DNA of 64,000 nucleotides from Gigaspora rosea (lineage: Eukaryota > Glomeromycota > Glomeromycetes > Diversisporales > Gigasporaceae): contig QKWP01000248.1 of NCBI GenBank assembly GCA_003550325.1, positions 93,946-157,945 of the forward strand, read 5' to 3'. The position numbers and the translations under genes were made by a program. Within the stretch, counting starts at the first letter, position 1. Each line of letters starts with the position of its first letter. Positions 11,530 through 24,189 of this stretch are shown here, piece after piece. Under the pieces are notes generated by a model, which was not told the DNA's origin, searched no databases, and saw nothing but the letters and a program-made list of their open reading frames with translations.

Positions 11530-11775
11530 ATTTCTTGGGTTAACTGAAGTATTAGATATAATTACGGCCAAAAATTCATAATTCTGGCCAAAATTACAAA
11601 TTATTTTTGATCAAAATTATAGATTTATTAATAATTTTTGATCCATTGGGCCCAATTTCGATGATTTAACTACCAAAATAATCCTCTCAATGAGAGAATT
11701 CTAGCAAGCCCAAAATTATTAAAATCTAATCACTAGGTTCTAAGATCAGAATAGATTTGTATTACTATAGAAGTT
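11530..11775. repeat. Half of a fold-back family unit
   Basis: Contains CCAAAATAATCCTCTCAATG, AGAGAATTCTAGCAAGCCC and AAATCTAATCAC, the same ordered words seen in the palindromes at 18950-19410, 24190-24790 and 40250-40695. Only one arm is present. Confidence 0.5.
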
Positions 11776-12107
11776 TTATAAACTAAACTCCAACTTAATT
11801 ATAAGTTTGGTCCAGACTGGTCAAAGATTTGCAAGCTAGTTTGAATTTGAATACACATATACATATTTTTGGATACTGGACAAGTTTACTTAGGGTAAGA
11901 AGTATAAATTGACTACAGTCGTCCCTTTCTACAGTCACCTCCCATATAATCACAAACTCCATACAATCACATGGTTTTTGGTTACCGATTTTTTTGTTAT
12001 TAAAACCCCTTCTATATAGTCACAAATGCTTATAATCACTATCACACATAATTTCATATTTATAGATACCTTTTAATAGTAAAATGCCTTCCATATAATC
12101 ACACCTA

Positions 12108-12275
12108 CTAGGCTTTTGCATGGGCCGGGTAGGGCCAAGTACTAGTGATATCCTTACCCTACCCGTTTGTACATAGGCAATCTATCTGAGCCCTACCCTT
12201 ACTCTAGGGATCAGATCTTAGTACCCATACCCGGCCCATTAAACTATGGGCACCCTTCGAACTACCCATGGGTCC
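12108..12275. repeat. GGGTAC/GGGCC dispersed repeat, copy A
   Basis: Starts TAGGCTTTTGCATGGGCC and continues with TACCCTACCCGTTTGT and CCCATGGGTCC words. Relatives are at 28216-28400, 30422-30930 (inverted) and 54145-54690. All begin TAGG..TCTGCATGGGC or its complement. Confidence 0.6.
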
Positions 12276-12789
12276 CATCAACAATATAAAGATCGATATT
12301 TTTTAAACTTTAATTAAAATAAAAAAGTTTGTACAGCGTATAAATAAGAAACAGCATTTTAGATTATTGTTATAAAACAAATTAAATTATTTAATGAAAC
12401 CATTTCAATTTATCCTTTATTTTAATTAACATATTTAAATTATTCAGTAACGCAGTATTATCATTTATTTTAACATATTTAAACTATTTAGTAATGCAAT
12501 AACATCCTTCATTTTAACATATTTAAATTATTCGGTATTATAGTATGTTCTATACAATGTTACGCCCAATTTCACTTTTCCTTTTTATTTTTGTTTGTAC
12601 TTTATTTTTATCATTTTACTTTCACAAAAAACTCCTATTCGGAAAGATAGGGGGATTAATTCTCTACTGTATAAATTAATATAAAAACTATATATATAAT
12701 TACCTTTATCAGAAATATTAGATGAGATAAAACTACTTTTATAATGTGAATCATTATATATTTGTGTATATCCATTTTTCTTATTTTGT

Positions 12790-13730
12790 AATTTTTATTA
12801 GATTCTGATAATTCTGACAAAATAGTTTCATTATTCTGCCATTCCGTAAGAATATCACAAATTTCTTTTGCTATTGGTCATTTTTCTGGTTCTGCATTCC
12901 AACATTTTTTGATTAAATCTGCGTAGCATGTTGCTGTATTTTTGTGAATAGGTAGTCGTAAAACATCTAGACTGTAATTTAGATGTCTCCTCAGGTTTAC
13001 CGTTTAAAATTTTCCACATGATCATACCAAACGAATAAATATCAGATGCATTAGTATAATGATGTTTTATCCAAACTTCTGGAGAAATGTATAGTAAAAT
13101 ACCAAAAATTCCATCTGATATTGAATTACTGTAGTTGCTATCGAAAGCCCTAAATCTGTAATATATGCAATTTTATGACTATTAAGAAGTATATTTCCAC
13201 TATGTAAATCATAATGAAATAAGGTCATGCGAGTGAATTATCTGAAGATCTGATGAAATGCATTGTAGTAGGTTTAATTTGCTTTTCCAATCCGTTTGTG
13301 CTATAGTTTGTAAATTTTGGCGCAAAGATCTTTCAGAAGCATATTCCATGACAAGAATATAAACTTTAGTAACTTTATCTCTCAATATACCCAAACACTT
13401 TAAAAAAGTTGGATCTTTAAGTCCGATATCGCAATATGCCTTTAACTGATTACTAAAATAAATCATATTTTAAAAATTGCTAAATGAATGATAATTAGTA
13501 AAAACAATTACTGTAATAGTAATTACCTCTTTTATAAATTCTTCACAATAATTATATGATTTTATGAAGTAATTTAAGTGCAACATCTCTGTCTCTATCT
13601 TGGTTTTAATCATACCATGTAGCATAATATACAGTTGCAAATCCACCTTTACCAATTCCTTCAAGATCTTCAAAGTCATCGTAAGAAATCCATGATAATT
13701 GATACTTATTTTTAGTGCTTGTACCCGTAT
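12790..13730 (-). pseudogene. Protein kinase (TKL-like) relic
   Basis: Read on the minus strand from about 13730: YQLSWISYDDFEDLE, then the P-loop GIGKGGFATVYYATW, a broken beta-3 region with VALKLLHK, then (13466-13209) VYILVMEYASERSLRQNL in the hinge/alphaD region and ISSDLQIIHSHDLI. After a frame break comes YDLHSGNILLNSHKIAYI, a degenerate HRD-type catalytic loop with Arg replaced by Tyr, followed by TDLGLSIAT (DFG replaced by DLG), SPEVWIKHHYTNASDIYSFG and MIMWKILNGKPEE. In-frame stops and frame shifts rule out a working kinase. Sequence flavour matches the large kinase families of mycorrhizal fungi. It lies wholly inside the TA-flanked element 11916-15165. Confidence 0.85.
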
Positions 13731-14393
13731 AAGTGTTACCTGGGTAACCCGGTTAACACCTGTCAACCGGGTCATAGCTATCGTTAACCGGGTGACCCAG
13801 ATTAATTATCCATAAGCATGATAATGTGATGTACAAATGTATGTACAGTACGTATGTCCGTTGGGAGTGAGGTCATTTTAAATATTATTATTTAAACCCA
13901 GTTTATTTTCTGACGGTCTCTAGCCGTTAGAGAATAAACTAATTATGTTACAGCCAATATCATGATTCTCGGGGCACCTGTAAACTTTGCTGAATGATTT
14001 TTAGGCTAGTTAAACTTATATATTCATTTTATACATAAAAATTAAATAAATTTATCAGTTACCATTATCATTATACGTAGTTTTTTAAAAAAATGCATAT
14101 AAGAGAATTTATGATTTTGCATCAACCAATCAAAAAAAACCGGGTTACCCGGATTATTAAGATGACCCAGTTTATAATGTTGTAAACAGGTAGAGCCTGA
14201 ATTTTTTAACGGGTACAACCTCTAAAAAAATTACATACCTTTAAGAGCTACCTCAATTTTGCATTAGCCAATCAAACAAACCAGGTCACCCGGGTAACCC
14301 GGATTTTTTAAAACAATCCGGTTTATGACCCAGTAATAATCTGGTAAACGGGCAGGTTATCCGGAATTTGAAATTTATTTCGGGTACAACCTC
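13716..14393. repeat. GGGTNACCCGG inverted-repeat element
   Basis: Begins near GTGCTTGTACCCGTATAAG and ends CGGGTACAACCTC. It is packed with GGGTAACCCGG, GGGTGACCCAG and complementary words. Similar words occur at 56576-56710 and 60873-61045. The left terminus resembles 57342-57362. The target duplication could not be fixed. Confidence 0.5.
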
Positions 14394-15060
14394 TACTTAT
14401 TTTCCATATTCACTAATATATTCACTAATCTTTTATTAATCATATGTTTTATCAATAGCAGAGCATTTGTCGTGTTTTTGCACTTGTTCTTGCACTTGTA
14501 CTTATTCTTGATCTTGAGACCATTATACAAAACAGTTTCAAATTCGTGAGGGAATCCAACAACAAAGGTAAATTTGGAAAATTCATGTTTCATAGTTTTG
14601 TGTTGTTTAAGGACGTTAATAAGAGCATTAAAAAATTTTATAATAATTACTCGAATGTTATAATAATTACATGACCATCTTACGTATTTCTGTTAGTTTT
14701 TCTACATTTAGGTTACATTTTTCGGATATGACCAATCAAAAATGTTAAAGCGAACAGACTCAAAATTGAAGTATTTATATTTATTTTTCTATATAAAATT
14801 TTGATGGGATAAAATGCGCATGATTCGGAAATATGCGCATTAATGCACATTCATGCGCATAATTGAGAAATTATGCGCACATATGAAACCCATCTCTAGG
14901 TACAACATTTCAGGCACAACAAAATCGGCATTACTAAATACACTTTAACCTTAATTTAGGCCGTATTGTGCTCATAAGTCATGTAAATGTTGTGTCCATA
15001 GTTTTTACTAATAAATAAATAATATATTTTTACTTCTATTAAATCACATTATTTATTTTT
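14394..15060. other. Interior of the TA-flanked element, no gene
   Basis: AT-rich sequence with a short stretch of repeated ATGCGCAT words (14815-14885). No coding evidence. Confidence 0.35.
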
Positions 15061-15446
15061 AATATAAGCTGTGATTATATAGAGGTAACCTTTGTAAAGT
15101 CACACTTCTTTATAATCACCCGAGTGGTATATGCCCAACTGTGTGATTATATGGGAGGACGACTGTAGTAAAATTTAGAGAATCATAGTACAGTACAGGA
15201 TAGTATAAAATATTTACTCTATATAAGGTACCAATTTTTGAAGTTTATATAATTGATTATGATTGGCTAATTTTGTATAATGATTCTATTTGGTTAATTA
15301 AATATATATATATATATTTTTTTATATTAAATACCAATTTTTTAAATTATTATAAACTTTAACTCTTAATAATAATTTCTTTAAATCAAAAAATAATAAA
15401 AAATCCTTTGACAAAAATGTAGTTTAGCTAAAAATCTATTAATTTT

Positions 15447-16741
15447 AGGGAATTGATATTTCCACACCCTTTTTTGATAATGCCACATCCATGTAGATCG
15501 GTTTGGTTTTTTCTAATTTTTTTAAACTTTGATTGAAAATATCTTGACACCTTCCTGACCAAATTCGATCAACTTTTTTTTTGTTTTAATTGTAGAAAGC
15601 AGTAGAATTAAAATAAAAAAGTTTATCAAATTAAATTAAAAGGATGTCAAGATATCTTCGATCAAAGTTTGCAAAATTCTAAAACGTCTATTAAATATAA
15701 GCTGCAGCAAAAATTGTTTACAATCTTTGATCAAAGATATTTTGACATCCACTTGACAAAATTCGATCAACTTTTTTTTGTTTTAATTGTAGTTAGCAGT
15801 GGAATTAAAATAAAAAAGATGGTCGAATTTGATTAGAAGGGTGTCAAGGGATCTTTGATCAAAGATTGTAAACAAGTTTTTGCCACGGCTTATATTTTGA
15901 TAGACATTTTAGAATTTTACAAACTTTGGTCGAAGATATCTTGACACCCTTCTAATCAAATTCGATCGAGTTTTTTTATTTTAATTCTACTGCTTTCAAC
16001 AATTAAAATAAAAAAACGTTGATCGAATTTGGTCAGGTGGGTGCCAAGATATCTTCAATCAAAGATTGTAAACAATTTTTTGCCACAGCTTGTATTTTAT
16101 AGACGTTTTAGAATTTTACAAACTTTGGTCGAAGATATCTTGACACCCTTCTAATCAAATTCGATCAACTTTTTTATTTTAATTCTACTGCTTTCTACAA
16201 TTAAAATAAAAAAAAGTTGATCGAATTTGGTCAGTTGGGTGTCAAGATATCTTCGATCAAAGATTGTAAACAATTTTTTGCCGCAGCTTATATTTGATGG
16301 ACGTTTTAGAATTTTACAAACTTTGATCGAAGATATCTTGACACTTTCCTAATCAAATTCGATTAGCCTTTTTTGATTTTAATTCTACTGCTTTCTACAA
16401 TTAAAACAAAAAAAAGTTGAGCGAATTTGGTTAAGTGGGTGTCAGGATATCTTCGATCAATGATTGTAAACAATTTTTTGCTGCAGCTTATTTGATAGAC
16501 GTTTTAGAATTTTACAAACTTTGATTGATGATATCTAGACACCCTTCTAATCAAATTCGATCAACTTTTTTTTATTTTAATTCTACTGCTTTCTACAATT
16601 AAAACAAAAAAAAAGTTGATCAAATTTGGTCAGTTGAATGTTAAGATATCTTCAATCAAAGTTCAAAAAAAATTAGAAAAACTAAAACGATCTACATGGG
16701 TGTGGCATTATCAAAAAAGGGTATGGAAATATCAATTTCCT
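15447..16741. mobile_element. Fold-back element with six tandem dyad units
   Basis: Outer inverted repeats of about 100 bp: left starts AGGGAATTGATATTTCCAC, right ends GGAAATATCAATTTCCT. The hexamer AATTTT flanks both sides (15441-15446, 16742-16747). Between them lie about six units of roughly 198 bp. Each is itself an inverted repeat: GAAGATATCTTGACACCC...CAAATTCGATC, a short AT spacer with TTCTACTGCTTTC, then the complement. No coding frame is present. Confidence 0.8.
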
Positions 16742-17475
16742 AATTTTGAAAATTTTTTGATTTAACTTGTTTTTAAAAAGTTATAATGATTTAAAGTTTT
16801 TATTAGTAAAAAGTAGACGTGTTTTCCTATTCTACACTATATTTTGTATAATTTTATTAATAAAATTATTAAAAATCTCATTTTATATAAAATTTTACTT
16901 ATTGATTATAACTCCTTGCACTAAGTAAACTTATTTAGCACCAAAAAATACATCAAATTAGCATATTTTATTTTACTTTTTTAAAATTTGAAGGATACTT
17001 AATTTTGAAAATTTTTATTAAAAATTCAAAATTAAGCATTTTTGATACAAATTTTAAGAACAATAAGTATTTTTTGGTGCTAAACAAGTTTATTTCAAGC
17101 AAAAGTTGGGTTCAATTAGTAAAATTTAGAGAATAATAGAAATTTGAATAATTTTATTAATAAAATTATACAAATTTTTATTTTTCTCTAAATTTTACTA
17201 ATTGAATTCAACTTTTTGCTCTAAATAAACTTGTTTAGTACTAAAAAATATATCATATTAGCAATTTTATTTTATTTTTCTTAAAATTTGTATCAAAGAT
17301 GCTTAATTTTAAATTTTTGATAAAACTTTTCAAAATTAAGCATTTTTTTCAATTTTAAAAAAAGTAAATAAAATATGTATTTTGGTACTAAACAAGTTTA
17401 CTTAGTGCAAGAGGTTATAATTAATTAGTAAACTTTTATATAAAATGAAATTTTTAATAATTTTATTAATAAAAT
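16742..17475. repeat. Dyad satellite, array 1 (about two units)
   Basis: Contains the centre word ATTTTATTAATAAAATT near 17155 and 17465, flanked by AAATTTAGAGAAT and its complement, plus GCACCAAAAAATACATC. This is the same dyad unit seen in the arrays at 26160-27990 and 34065-38290. Confidence 0.7.
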
Positions 17476-17964
17476 TATATCTATAACTATATACTAAAAA
17501 ATTTGTATATAATATTTGTGCATAATAATAATGTTAAGATTTATTTAGAATTGCAAGATAATTATTTTTTGTTAAGAACCCACTAGGGTTAATTAGTAAA
17601 ATTTTAAGTTAAAAATCTATAATTTTTATAACTATACTAAAAAATCTTTGTATAATGATAATATTTAGATTACTCTATTTATATTGTGTAATAATAATAT
17701 TTGGATTTACAATATAAATAATTATTAAATTGTAATACCTTAATTTTTAAATTGTATTACTTATTTTATACTACAATATAATTGGATAATATAAATTTAT
17801 AAGGTTTATACTTTATGTTACACTATGCAAGATCATATGATTTGTATAATACAAATATCATATGTTAATACAAAAGCTTATTGTACTGTTTTTACAAAAC
17901 TAATTTTTGCTTATATGCTATTAATGTTATATAATATTACATAAACCCTACTTTAGTCACTTAT

Positions 17965-18100
17965 TAGTTTTGAACCAAAGTCAGGTTTATTTGAACCAAA
18001 TATGGGTTCATTTGACCTAATTAGGTTTATTTAAACCAAAATCGTGTTTTTTGAACTAAATTGTATTTATTTGAACCAAAAATAAGGTTTGTTTTTTTTA
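17965..18100. repeat. Degenerate tandem repeat, TTTGAACCAAA unit
   Basis: About six copies of an approximately 20-25-bp unit containing TTTGAACCAAAAT and GGTTTAT. The copies are diverged. Confidence 0.6.
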
Positions 18101-18949
18101 AGTAAGGTCTATCCTCTATAACTTTATTATTAGATTTTGTAAATTATATATATATAATATAAATACATATAAGAATTTACTAAATTAAAAGAAAATAGAA
18201 GTACAAGCTAATTTACTCATGACCTATTCTTAACTAGAATGGTCGATTAGATCTCTAGATTGTAAGAAGGGATTGAAGGGAGAGTTGGTTAGAGCAGATA
18301 TATTTTTGAATACTATTTTTTATAGAAGTGGAGGTTGGTAGTAGTGTGGATAATAGTTTGGGAAGGGATATCAGTAGTGAGGCGGTAAGAGCAGAGAAGT
18401 ATTAAGTCATTCTGAATAGAACCCAGATTTTTTTGTAAATATATTTTATTATAAGATGGTATAATAATGGGTCAAATTTTATTTTTTGTTTTTTGGTTAT
18501 GAAGGAAGCTATTGTGTAGTTTATAACTCTAAGAGGGTCTTTTCATAATATAAAAGTCCTTGAAGACTTGCACAAAGGTTTCTGGTTGTGTTAGTTGAAT
18601 TTGGAGGTCTTCTGATATTCATATAAATATTCACATTATTTTTCTTAAGAAGTTTTGGTGGTTGGCAATACAGATCAGTAGATGGGCAATGTTTTCTGAG
18701 GCAGTGTGACAACAAGAACATAGATAGTTTGGGTTTTTTATCAGGTTTTTTAAATATAACAACAAGTAGATCAGTAGTTCTTCTGCTAGTAGTTTCATCT
18801 TGAAGTTTTTAGATTGGATAGAGTGAAGTTGGTATTCAGTACAAGGGGTTTGTCTTCATAGGAAATATATTTCAGTATACAGTTCCAGTTAATATTGCCT
18901 AAATTGTTGGTCAAAGAGTGATACATTGTTTTTTGTGCCAATATATGTA

Positions 18950-19415
18950 GTTTGTAATTTTGTATTGCATATACTCTAATTTTTGGAATTTATAAAAAAA
19001 GCTTATTTTTTTAAAACTTTAAAGCTAAATAATTTTTGATTTACTAGTCCATTTAAAATGATTTTACTACCAAACTGTTCGTCTCTTCAAGATGATTTTA
19101 ATAAGCTAAAAATCATAAAAATCCAATCACAGGGTCATAAGGAACTGTGCTATCAAATAGGTGATGCACCTGAAATTGGTTTGATATAGATCAAACCAAT
19201 TTTAGGTACATCACCTATTTGATAGTGCATTTTCTTATGACTCTGTAATTGGATTTTTATGATTTTGGGCTTGTTGGGATCGTCTTAAAGAGATAAAGAT
19301 TTTGGTAGTAAAATTATTTAAAATGGACCAGTAGATCAAAAATTATATAGCTTTAAAGTTTTAAACAAATAAGTTTTTTTTATAAATTCCAAAAATCAGA
19401 GCATATGGTTGTTTT
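18950..19415. mobile_element. Long palindrome inserted in the LINE
   Basis: Arms of about 200 bp mirror each other around 19190: left TTTTTGGAATTTATAAAA... and GATGCACCTGAAATTGGTTT, right AACCAATTTTAGGTACATC... and TTATAAATTCCAAAAATC. The same family with the same arm words is at 40250-40695. It interrupts LINE coding sequence. Confidence 0.75.
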
Positions 19416-21697
19416 AGTAGGGTTTTCATAAGAAGTATACTGGGTACCTAGTAATAGAGGAATATATTGGTAATAAGTAAATTGTTGAAGAGAAATATCT
19501 AAAGAGAATATGTTAGTAGGGTTAGTTATTGTTAGTTTGTATTCCAGCTTTGTGTTGATATATCTTTTTTTACATATTGCAGATAGAACTCATTTTATTC
19601 ATGGATATTCTTGTTTATTCATAATTTGATTGTCGTAGGGGTAGCTCATTTGTTCTGCAATGATAGTTGCAAATTGTATAATATCAGTAATGGTTTCTAA
19701 AGAAGCTTTTTTAGTGGTTATTATGATGAATGACAGAAAAGTAAGGATTGAATGGCCAAATGAGGTTGTAGCATTCAAATAGGATGCTGTCTGTTCCAAT
19801 CTGTCCTATGGATACCGGTATTGTCTTCCTTACTTTGTTAATTATTTTTTTTTTGTAGTAATATATAGTACTAGGTTTTTTTTCTTGAAGTAATTAGAAG
19901 TTAGATTTTTCCAAAATGCAATTAGTGGATTGTTGAAAGCAAATAAAGGTCTTGGAAGTGTTTTGAGAACTTGGAAAGGGTTCAATTTGAGTATATTTCT
20001 TATTGAGATAAGTGCATAGTGAATGTTTAATCTACAGTCTATTTGAAGGTTGAATATAAATTCTTTTTGCATTTTGAAGTAGTAGTATTTTGTAGTTACT
20101 GTATCCTTTAGGTCAAATCCAGAACATAGTATGAGTTTGGTAGAGATAGGGTCTAAACTAATGTTGTGTCTAATATAGTGTCTTGCTCTAAGTAGTTTGA
20201 ACAGTGGATTGAATATCTTTCCTATTGTTCACTTTGTGTTTATAATCCAACTTTTACGAATTGAAGTCTATTTTAGAAGGGTAAAAGGATTAGGGTAAAC
20301 GAATTCTAAGGATGGAGTAGTGTGTGAGGTGATTATATTATATCTTGCATCTATTGGAACTATTTTGGGTTTCTCCCTCTTGGATTTTTTTAATATTGTA
20401 GTATAGTTGTGGCCAAGTCAATAGTTTTATATATCTGTAGTCCAGAAATTGTTCAACACAGTGGATATTGTAGGTGTTTAGCTTTTTTTTAATATATGCA
20501 CATTTGGGGTAGTCAAGGATGAATGTGTTGATCGGTGTGTCTTCTAATCTCTGTAGAATTGGTCACTCTAGTAAGGGTTTAGCAAATTGCAGGTGTAAGA
20601 CATATATAGACATATAGTGCAAAGATGAATTGACATGTGTATGTATTTAATTGTGAGCTAGGAAATACTATCTCATTTAGCAAGATAGAAGTATTTGTGT
20701 TAGTAGCGTCTTGTAGCTGTTGTAGTCATAGTTTTAGAAATGATTGTGAAAAATCTGGATGGTTTAATCTCTTAAGTAGTACTGTTGTTAGAGCTGATTG
20801 TTAAGCTTAAGTAATGTTAATTAGAGCATAGATGTCAGGGCAAAATAGGAAGGTATTGGGTATTCCTTTGACTAGTTTACCCTTGTGTTTTACTAGTTTT
20901 GTGCATATTTTTGTAAGCAAGATTAGTTGTATCAGATTTAGATATTATGAATATAGGCAGTATTGAAGGTATGGAATAATAACTTAGTTTATTCTATAAA
21001 TAGCTTGTTTTTTAGTAACTCTGGCAATTTGCAGTTTCTTTAGGTTTGCCATGGCTTTAGCTATAATCAGCTTTTGGACTTGTATATGCATGTTATTAGT
21101 TGTGAACCAAGTCTCCAGATATTTTAAGCGTTTATCTTTTTAAGAGCAACGATTTTTGTGTTATCAAATTCTATAGATGTGTCCATGGTGGTAAAATTTG
21201 TTAAAAGAAAAGATTTTATAGGGTTCTTCTTTATGTTGTTGTATTTGTAGAACATTGCTATAGTATTTAAAATTTGTATGAGCATAGCCTTGTTTAGGGC
21301 GACCCACAGAGTATTATCTATATAAGCTATGATAGTGGTCCAAATATCTTTTGGTAAGATAGTAGGTATTGTACTCTTATAACCTTGGAATTATTAATGG
21401 ATTTTGGTGATGAGAGAGTCATAATAGATTTTTCAAAGGAGGGGTAGGAAGGTTTCTTCCTGGTCAATCCCATCAAATACTATGTATTCTTCAGTTAAGC
21501 TATAATCAGTAATTATTCTATTTGTACAGAAGTTTAATTAAGTTCAGAGAGATCTTAATTCTTGATAGTACTTTTTTTATTATTTGTATGTAAACTAAGT
21601 CAAAGGCTTTGGACATATCTTGCACTAATATCCATATCTTTCTTTTATTGGTTGTAGCATCTTCAATCATATAGGTTAATTAGAAGATCAGCTATAA

Positions 21698-22883
21698 TAG
21701 TGTTTTGCACGGTTCGGTTCAATTCGGGTTTTATACAAACCCGGACTCGACTTGATTTTTCAGTTCAAGTCTTGTTCTAAACCCGGAATTATGCTATCAT
21801 GACCTGGAATACTCCTGGAATAGAACTGGTAGAACCAGTACCCAGATATAGATATCATGTATCAGTTGAGCTAAATAAATTCAATTCTGAAACAGTTTAT
21901 TATTTATACATCTGATTGAATAATAATAAATATAATAATAATAACTGGTTTTTTTGTTTATATTGTGCTAATTAAACAATTATTAAAAGTATTTATATGA
22001 ATGCCATCAAGGGAAAACATGTCATTAGAATTTCAATTATATTTAGTACCGGACACAATCTATTTAATTTATTAGAGATTGTATCTGGTACAATATATAA
22101 TTTAAATCCTCTTTCCTTTACAGTACTCATATATTTTTACATAAGCTTTTTACATCAAGATGTCAAAAAATCCGGCATCAAATAAGTTTTTTTTTTTTAT
22201 CCCATAAATGCTATACCATATATTTCTACTTTCTATTTTCATTGTTGATTAAATATCCAAAATTACTGAATTAGATCATATCCGTCAAAGAAGCAACTCT
22301 AAAGTAAAATGCTAGGATTCTATAATATGAGTACTGTAATGCAAAGCGAAAAACCATAAATTTCGAATTTAATGCTTCGAGGATTATGGCCTACTAGCCC
22401 TTAAAATTTTGATGTGATAATATAAAAAAAAATATAAAGGTGGAAGAGTAGTATTTCAATTTCATATTCACTAAAGCTTGTGTATCTTGAGCTCAAATTT
22501 TAAACTGACACAGTTTAGTTAAGTCCATACCTATTTTAATTCATGCAAGATACTTAAGTTCAAATTAAAAGGTACTTACAATAGTAATAATTAGACTCAA
22601 TCAACTCATAGCTCAAAAAAACCCCAAATTTGACTTTTATATGATAGTAAATGCTATTAATTAAACACTCACCAGTTAAATTAATGCTTAAAATTATTTA
22701 AATACATATGAATAATGTTAAAAATCAGGTGATTAAATATATGCAGGTCCATGCAGGTCGTACTGGGTACCTGCTATCTTGGACCCAGAATCAGTCGGTT
22801 CTGAAAAATCATGGGCTTGAACCGGACCCAACAAGTCAGATCTGGTTCGAGTCCGGGCTTCGGTTTAAGTCTGTGGAATACTA
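21698..22883. mobile_element. Non-autonomous hAT element inside the RT domain
   Basis: Begins TAGTGTTTTGCACGG and ends CTGTGGAATACTA. Flanks are AGCTATAA (21690-21697) and GGCTATAA (22884-22891), an 8-bp duplication with one transition. Sub-terminal regions are rich in GGTTCGGTTC/CCGGGCTTCGG words. It separates the RT palm upstream block from the SKAFD block and so inserted after the LINE. Confidence 0.65.
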
Positions 22884-24189
22884 GGCTATAAGGTTAATTA
22901 GTGAAGAAATACGACAAAGTTGTATAATAAGAGTATTTCGTATTGTCTCAGCACTGAAGTGAGCCTATTGTTTATAATCTTTGTGAATATTTCCTTGTAT
23001 GATCTTAAAGTTATAGGTCGTGTTGTACTAAGATCATAATAGTATTTTTCTTTTTTTAAAATAGGCAATATGTTTGATCTCAACCATTGGTCTGGTATTA
23101 GTTTAAGCTTAAAACATGTGTTGAAGATTGTTATTAGGTAGGTGAGTGCAGGCATAAGAAGGTGGTATAGAACCTCGTTTGCAATAGCTAAGGGCCCTGT
23201 AGCTTTGTTCTTGGGTGCACAGTTTTATGGTTTCTTGTAATTCTTCTATAGTTATAGGGTCGAGAATTGAGTTGTAAATCGTTTTGTCAATTTTTTTACT
23301 GGCCTGTAGGCGTCGGCCCATGCTTGCTTATAGATATGATTCTGGGGGTTTTCTTTAGTTCAATGCTTGAAGTATGAATGTATATAATTCTTGATTTCAT
23401 TCTTTTTCGTGAGAATTTTGTCAGTAAATATAATTTGTTAGTATGTACTGGATCCACTCTTCTATGTAATATGCTATCAATCATTATATCTGTATTGTCT
23501 TGCATGATTTGGCACTGACAGTTTACAAAGAATTCAATTTTTTTATTTTGTTCATGTTTGATTTCTAAGTTGCATACTACCCAGATTGTATGCTTAAGTT
23601 GTTTTAATTTATTAATTAAATATGGTTGCGGATTATCTATATCTGTTTGTGGCATCAAAGAGGTAGTGATTTCTGCAAGTTTGGAGATTTTAGAGAGGGT
23701 TTTGTTAATTAATTCTAGGCTGTAGGCATGTTGTTAGTCAAGTCCCGCAAATATTTGTTCATTAATTTTAGCACCAAATAGAGTTTCATTGCTTTTAGTA
23801 AGAGGGTATAGAATGTTTTCAGGTATTATAGGTAAAGGGTATATGTTTATTTATGATCCGTATAGTTTTAGCATTTCAAAAGTTTCAAGCTTTGTTAAGT
23901 TTGCCAAGGTCCCATTCTGTGTCTCTTATCAGGTGTTCGTCAAAGAAGGTTTTTAGCATGTTTGAGAAATCTTCACAGTTTTCTTTAGTTATCTTCCTAT
24001 AGTGGTAAATTTTCCTTTTTCTTTTTTATTGCAAGGCTTCTTTGTTGGATTATATTAGTGTGCCATGTTGTAGTTATAAGGGTATAGATATTTATCACCT
24101 GATTTTTTAGAAGAGAAAAGGTTAGAGGAATTATTAGGTGCTATATAATATAGGATTATTAGCCAATCAAAATTGCTCAAAATAACTAT

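Larger units (their letters stand above)
11916..15165. mobile_element. Large TA-flanked element with Tc1/pogo-like ends
   Basis: Left end CAGTCGTCCCTTTCTACAGT, right end ATGGGAGGACGACTG. A TA dinucleotide lies outside each end (11914-11915, 15166-15167). The terminal 100-190 bases carry repeated CCATATAATCAC/TATAATCACC words. Start CAGT and TA duplication are features of Tc1/mariner/pogo elements. A 172-bp relative with the same termini is at 30151-30322. No transposase was found. Instead the 3.2-kb interior holds a kinase relic and other repeats, so it looks like a short MITE swollen by internal insertions, or a gene-carrying derivative. Confidence 0.65.
18240..24100 (-). mobile_element. Degenerate LINE (RT plus RNase H)
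   Basis: Minus-strand pieces appear in order. A pre-RT region (23658-23300) comes first. RT entry motifs follow: KNKATGPLAIANEVLYHLL near 23240-23160 and IPDQWLRSNILPILKKEK near 23090. Past an insertion are LVQDMSKAFDLVYIQI (21620 region) and GIDQEETFLPLL (21470 region, QEET where active relatives have QGE). The catalytic box is AYIDNTLWVA near 21320, in place of YADDT. RNase H-like sequence lies at 19800-19600 (TTSFGHSILTFLSFIII, ETITD). The zinc-binding tail SHCLRKHCPSTDLYCQPP is at 18715-18660. Stops and frame shifts are frequent, and catalytic Asp residues are lost, so the element is dead. Its exact ends are not resolved. It is interrupted at 18950-19415 and 21698-22883. Confidence 0.85.

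Noticed and set aside
13470..13775. A 101-codon minus-strand frame
   Set aside because: It overlaps the kinase N-lobe in a shifted frame and runs into the GGGTNACCC repeat. It is not an independent gene.
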